Assembly: GCF_964199755.1 (NCBI RefSeq)
Contig: NC_133907.1
Coordinates: 5,585,001-5,649,000 of the forward strand
Direction: 5' to 3'
DNA: 64,000 nucleotides
DNA from: Larus michahellis
Taxonomy: Eukaryota; Chordata; Aves; Charadriiformes; Laridae
Part shown: one piece after another, positions 59,901 to 64,000 of the stretch
How positions within the stretch are numbered: position 1 is the first letter of the stretch
How the letters are laid out: every line of letters starts with the position of its first letter
Program-made: the position numbers and the translations under genes
The notes under the pieces: model-generated
What the model was told of the DNA's origin: nothing
Databases searched by the model: none
What the model saw: the letters and a program-made list of their open reading frames with translations, nothing else

Positions 59901-62100
59901 AAAGGAAAATGTTCTCTGAGCATTCATTTCCCGAATGAGTGCGGTGCATCGGCAGGAAGGATAGCGTAGTGGTCAATGTCGTCTTCAAAATACAGCCCCC
60001 TAAAATGTCACGTACAGTGTCACGAACCCGAGCAGTATTGGCAGTGCGTTAGCTGTGGTGCAGGGGGTTCCTTGCAGGGAAAATCCCACCTGACCCCAGA
60101 AGGACCGCAGGGCTGTAGGGTCCGGGAGGGCGTCGCTGGCCTCACCCCGCACCCATCCTGCGGCGGCAGCGAGGTGGGAAAGCTGCTGCGGCCGGGGCCT
60201 GCATGTGTCCCCCTCCGCTGCAGGTCCTGGGGGTCCGCAGGGGCTGTATCTCTCCCTCCCTGCATGCCCGTCTCCCCGTGTGTGACGTTGTGTGCAGAGT
60301 TGGGATGCTGCTGGTGCTCTTTACGTGCCCAGCCCTGGCCTGACGGTGCCCTGAGCGGTTCCTGGGGCCGCACCCCCAAACTGGGAGCTCCTGCTGCCAC
60401 CGCTGTGTTCACTTTTGATTGCTCTCCTCTGCTCCCTAACTTTTCCAGAGTGATTATCTTGCTGTCCGTGAAGTCCTGGGCGCACTGTTCCCATGGCCAG
60501 CGTGCGGGCAGAGGCTCTCCCCCAGGTTTTCTGTAGCCACAGGGCTACTGTCCTGCCCAGCGTCTCCTGGGGACTCTTGACTCCAATGCACATTTCAATG
60601 CACTGAAACAACTCGTGACGTATATGTACCCCTCGGTCCCTCCGTCCTCCCCTACCTCTGCTGTTCACTACAACCTGTCGCCTGGGTCTGGCAGAGCCCT
60701 TGGCTGCCTTCTCAAAATTAATCCTGTGCAAACCATGCGCCAACCCTCCGCCCAATGCCAGGCTGCCTCACGAGGTGTTGTACAGCATCAGTGGGAAATG
60801 AGAGCTTCCCTCCTCGCTCCTTCTACCTCTCTGACACATGGGGACCCCCTTGCCACCCCCGTCTCGGGCGGTGGAGGACGGCAGCCTCCCCAGAGGAGGG
60901 AGCCTCCCATTTTCCACTCTCTTGGCACGGAGCTGCTTGTGTGCAGCTTTCCACCTCATCCCCAGGCTCTGGGGACCATCTTCTCTCCCTCTCCAACCCA
61001 AGGCTGCACTCGGGAATGGACAGGAAGGGAAGCCCAGGTCGTTAAAAGGCTTTTTTTCCCTTGATCCTGCTGGAGGTTACTCTTTAAAGTCTTCCCAAAG
61101 GGGTGACTTTACAGTCAAGTGACGCGCGGTTGAGCTGCACACTTAGTTAAGAAAATGCTGGAGAAAGCCAAGCGGTCTCCTCCGCATCACTGCTGGCATC
61201 TGCAACGCTCGGGGACAAGTAGCAGCCTCTCGCCACCTTTGTCACCTGACTGGGATGACAGCGGGGTGGGCTCTGCAGCTGCTGGAGGTGTTCGGGAAGC
61301 CTGGCATCGCCACCGCCCCGCCGGCTGGAGTTGGACCCCTCACCAACCTCCGATCCTTGTGCCCAGCTTGGACCCGAGTCACCTCACTAACTCCTCCGCC
61401 CAGCCCCAGCCGCAGTCCCCGCACAGAGCCCGAGGCCGGGGTGACGGCCGTCCTCCGCCTTGGGATCCTCCGGTGGCTTGTATTTTTTCCAAACTGGGAT
61501 AACAGGTAACCTCCACTCCATGGCATCTCTAATTTCGTACTCCGGATCTCGCATCTTTTCCTATCTCATCAAAAGAAAAATAAATAGAAGAGAATAAAAA
61601 AGGACTTGGGGAAAGTAAACAAAGATAAAAGGAATGAGAGTTGTCTTGTTTGATATGGATTGTAGTAGACAAGTCTTCCTTGAAATATTTTTCCCTGTAA
61701 GAGCTGCCTTTTATTCCGTGTTGTAAGGAGAGGTAGATTTCAGAAATGCCTTTTTAATACTTTTCAAAGGTTTCTAACTCTCCCTGGTGCTATTTTTTTA
61801 GGTTAAGGATTTTTGATGTTGAAAGTCTTGCGGGTTTTTATACGATCTTTTAAAAGCAAAAAAAAAAAAAAAAAATAAACCGTGTTTTGTTGGAACACAT
61901 TTCATATGCTTTTTGTCTGGGGAGTGCGCAAAACTCAAAAAAAACACCTGTGCCTTGTCCACACCGTTTTTACTCAAAATTTTCGTGTGGGAAAGAAAGG
62001 GGATCCACGTCAACAGTTTACCATTTATCGCCGTCTCCATTAAAAAATAAAATAAAATCAAATCAGTATTTCTGTATGACCGGACAGTCCTAATTTGATA
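59901..62100. other. DNMT3B-MAPRE1 spacer, no gene seen
   Basis: Either distal DNMT3B 3' UTR or intergenic DNA. AATAAA words occur near 61,578 and 61,593, and an A-run ending in ATAAA lies at 61,857-61,879. No exon or transposon is recognised. Confidence 0.4.
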
Positions 62101-62252
62101 AATTCATTGCGTAAAAAGGGCGGGGGGGGGGAGGTGGTTTACAGAGGGATGAGTCTCACAAACGAGCCCCACCGCCCCTTCCTCGCTGCCCCTTGAGGCG
62201 ACAGCAGGCCCGGGGACACCAGATGTGTGGCCCCAAGGCAGCCGGGCGCCCC

Positions 62253-62336
62253 CTCCGCAACCCGGCCGGGCCCCGACGCCCCGCCACAGCCCGGCCGGGC
62301 TGTGGCGGGGCGTCGGGGCCCGGCCGGGTTGCGGAG
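62253..62336. repeat. Perfect 84-bp palindrome without spacer
   Basis: The 42-base arms 62253-62294 and 62295-62336 are exact reverse complements. The centre is CCCGGCCGGG. The flanks outside diverge at once. GC-rich and hairpin-forming, just upstream of the MAPRE1 core promoter. Confidence 0.95.
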
Positions 62337-62659
62337 AGGGTGGGGAGTCGGGGCCTGGCCGGGCCCGGTGAGGCCTGAGGCGGCTCCGCCGCCATCGCGG
62401 TTCCTCGGGCCGCGGCCATGAGAGATGCCGCCGGCACGCGGCACGCCACCAGCGTGGGCGGGGCTAGCGCCGCCACCAATCGCAGGGCAGGTCGCGGCGC
62501 GGGGGGAGTGGGCGGAGCTTCGCCATAGCAACGCGAGCCCCCGCCCCTTAGCAACCGCGCCCCCCCCCCCCCCGCTTCCCCTCGCCGACGAGCGGCGCTC
62601 GCTCCCACCGTCGTGACGTGCGCGTGACGCCAGCGCGTAGCGTGCGAGTGACGTGATAC

Positions 62660-62716
62660 CGGGCAGGCGGGCGGGGCCGGTTTGAACGCGGAGGAGACGG
62701 GGCGAGAGCGGGGCAG
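62660..62716 (+). other. MAPRE1: Probable non-coding exon 1 of MAPRE1
   Basis: The segment ending GAGCGGGGCAG before GTAACGGG (donor at 62717) lies downstream of the CRE/CCAAT cluster. In mammals the EB1 start codon is also in exon 2. The 5' edge is approximate. Confidence 0.5.
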
Positions 62717-63430
62717 GTAACGGGCTGGGCCGCGGCGCTGAGGCGGCGGCGGGGATGGCGGCGGGGAGGCGGGCCCGGCCTCGGGGAGCGGCCAGGCGGG
62801 GCGGGGCGGGCCGGGGCCCGGCGAGCCGTGAGGAGACCGGCGTGAGGCCTGCAGGGCCGGGCCGCGCCGCGCCTGCCCCGGGCGCGCCCCTCCGCGGGTG
62901 CTCCCGGCGGAGAAGAGCGGCCGCTGCGGCGGGTGTGAGGAGGAAGGCGCGGGGGCGGCGGGGAGCGGGGCAGGCCCGGCCCGGCGGCAGCTGCACCGGG
63001 GCTTGGCGAGTGCGGCGGCTCCGCTTTGTGCCGGCGGGGCTGGGCGGGGACCGGCCGCTTGGTATTTCTCCCTGGAGAGATACCGTGGTCGGCCAGGAAG
63101 TATTACTGCCGTGCTCGGTTGGCGTGGATGAGAGGGATGAATAACTTGCCGCCGCTGTGAGTCCTTTCATCAAAGTTTCCATGTGAGTGACTTGGTTAAT
63201 TTTTCTTCAAAAAGCACGAAAACGTGCCCTTTACAGTTGTGATGAAATAAGGTCCTCCCAGCTGTTAGCAGCAGACAGTTTCATCGTTTCCTGCGCATCG
63301 TGTTACGCTTGACTGTTGTGTCAGGAAGGCTCAAAAGGAAGCGTCTCCACTGCAGCCTGCACAGAAGCAATGAAAACGTGCAGCGTTACCATTTGTGGTA
63401 CTTAACACCTTTGGTTCTGTCTTTCAGAAA

Positions 63431-63551
63431 ATGGCAGTTAATGTGTATTCTACTTCAGTGACTAGCGATAACTTGAGTCGGCATGACATGCTTGCGTGGA
63501 TCAATGAGTCCCTGCAGCTGACGCTGACAAAGATTGAACAGCTGTGCTCAG
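63431..63551 (+). CDS. MAPRE1: MAPRE1 (EB1) first coding exon; gene continues beyond the window
   Basis: EB1 binds growing microtubule plus ends and recruits +TIP proteins; its N-terminal calponin-homology domain contacts the lattice. The exon starts at 63428 after CTTTCAG. ATG in AAAATGG context opens [15 protein letters not shown] and continues [19 protein letters not shown] to QLCSG, identical to the human protein except Thr for Asn in the LQL(N/T)LTK stretch. Donor GTAAGG at 63552, phase 1, 40 codons plus one base. The next exon, expected to start AAYCQFMDM, is not inside the remaining 449 bases, so only ~15% of the 268-residue family protein is present. Confidence 0.96.
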
Positions 63552-64000
63552 GTAAGGGGGCTCAGTCTGAGGGGAGTTACAAATTTGATGTGCACCCTAG
63601 TTCTGTAGAGATCCAGCTGTGCTGTGTGAACCGTCTGCGCTGGCCTTCTATTGCCATGCTGTTGGCTTAATTCCTGGTAGGAGCAGATTCTGTGTTATAA
63701 TCTGTCTGTGGTTAGAGTTTTATTGAAATGGCAGTTAATAATGTAAGCATAATGAAAAGGTGTATTCTTCTGACTCACTGCAGTGCAGATGCAATAAGAA
63801 GAAATGGTTCTTAACGTGGAGAAAAGACTCTTAGGAGAAGGTGCTTTCCAATGAGAAATTAAGCATTTACTCTTGACGTATAGAGTAAGTCTTACAAGTG
63901 TAATAACTAGCATAAATAAATGTGACTTCTTACGGAAGAGAACTACTAGGAGATTTGGGAGCTTGGGCAGAAGAAGCAGTGTGAGGAGGGCATACTGGTG
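63552..64000 (+). other. MAPRE1: MAPRE1 intron (partial)
   Basis: AT-rich intronic sequence after the GTAAGG donor, running off the window. No further exon seen. Confidence 0.8.

Larger units (their letters stand above)
62100..63060 (+). promoter_or_regulatory. MAPRE1: MAPRE1 CpG-island promoter
   Basis: CpG-dense island with a CCAAT box at 62476-62480 and two CRE-like words, GTGACGTG at 62613-62620 and GTGACGTGAT at 62648-62657. An X-box-like GCCATAGCAAC lies at 62522-62532. There is no TATA box. A pair of palindrome arms sits in its upstream part. Confidence 0.7.

Noticed and set aside
61857-61879. A-run followed by ATAAA as the tail of a processed pseudogene
   Set aside because: No recognisable coding sequence lies immediately upstream and no target-site duplication was seen.

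Overview
The window is nuclear DNA of a bird. At least seven 3'-truncated CR1 LINE fragments carry the avian CR1 tail (TTCTATGATTCT-type 3' ends). Genes are split by GT-AG introns, CpG islands are dense, and minisatellites are GC-rich. The gene order COMMD7 (-), DNMT3B (+), MAPRE1 (+) is the order I know from mammalian 20q11 and expect on avian chromosome 20. The species cannot be named from the sequence.

Layout. 1-24 kb: no coding gene recognised. It holds three CpG islands (about 1-0.56, 13.43-14.34 and 17.54-18.56 kb), a roughly 1-kb 32-bp minisatellite, a 23-bp minisatellite, a perfect 100-bp palindrome, two diverged copies of one ~78-bp non-coding element, two CR1 fragments and one unexplained ORF with a nearby poly(A) signal. 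By synteny this could be the flank or 5' part of NOL4L, but I found no NOL4L coding exon. 24.18-30.04 kb: complete COMMD7 on the minus strand, nine coding exons, 200 aa. 30.2-37.5 kb: intergenic, with three CR1 fragments (two back to back) and an unexplained 171-codon open frame. 37.5-39.3 kb: CpG island and probable DNMT3B promoter, with a likely non-coding first exon. 44.13-59.04 kb: DNMT3B, 18 coding exons that splice in frame to 750 aa. 62.1-63.1 kb: MAPRE1 CpG-island promoter with a second perfect palindrome (84 bp). 63.43-63.55 kb: first coding exon of MAPRE1; the rest lies beyond the window.

Main observation. DNMT3B keeps the PWWP domain, the ADD domain and methyltransferase motifs I, IV, VI, VIII and X. 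I could not find the two exons that encode the target-recognition loop between motifs VIII and X (63 residues in human) anywhere in the 2.76-kb interval where they belong. The flanking exons join in frame without them. The annotated gene is therefore a genomic equivalent of the catalytically inactive human splice form DNMT3B3. This is either a local assembly loss or a real loss that would turn the gene into an accessory subunit in a lineage that lacks DNMT3L.

The three genes are functionally unrelated (endosomal Commander complex, de novo DNA methylation, microtubule plus-end binding). They are neighbours through conserved synteny, not an operon or shared pathway.
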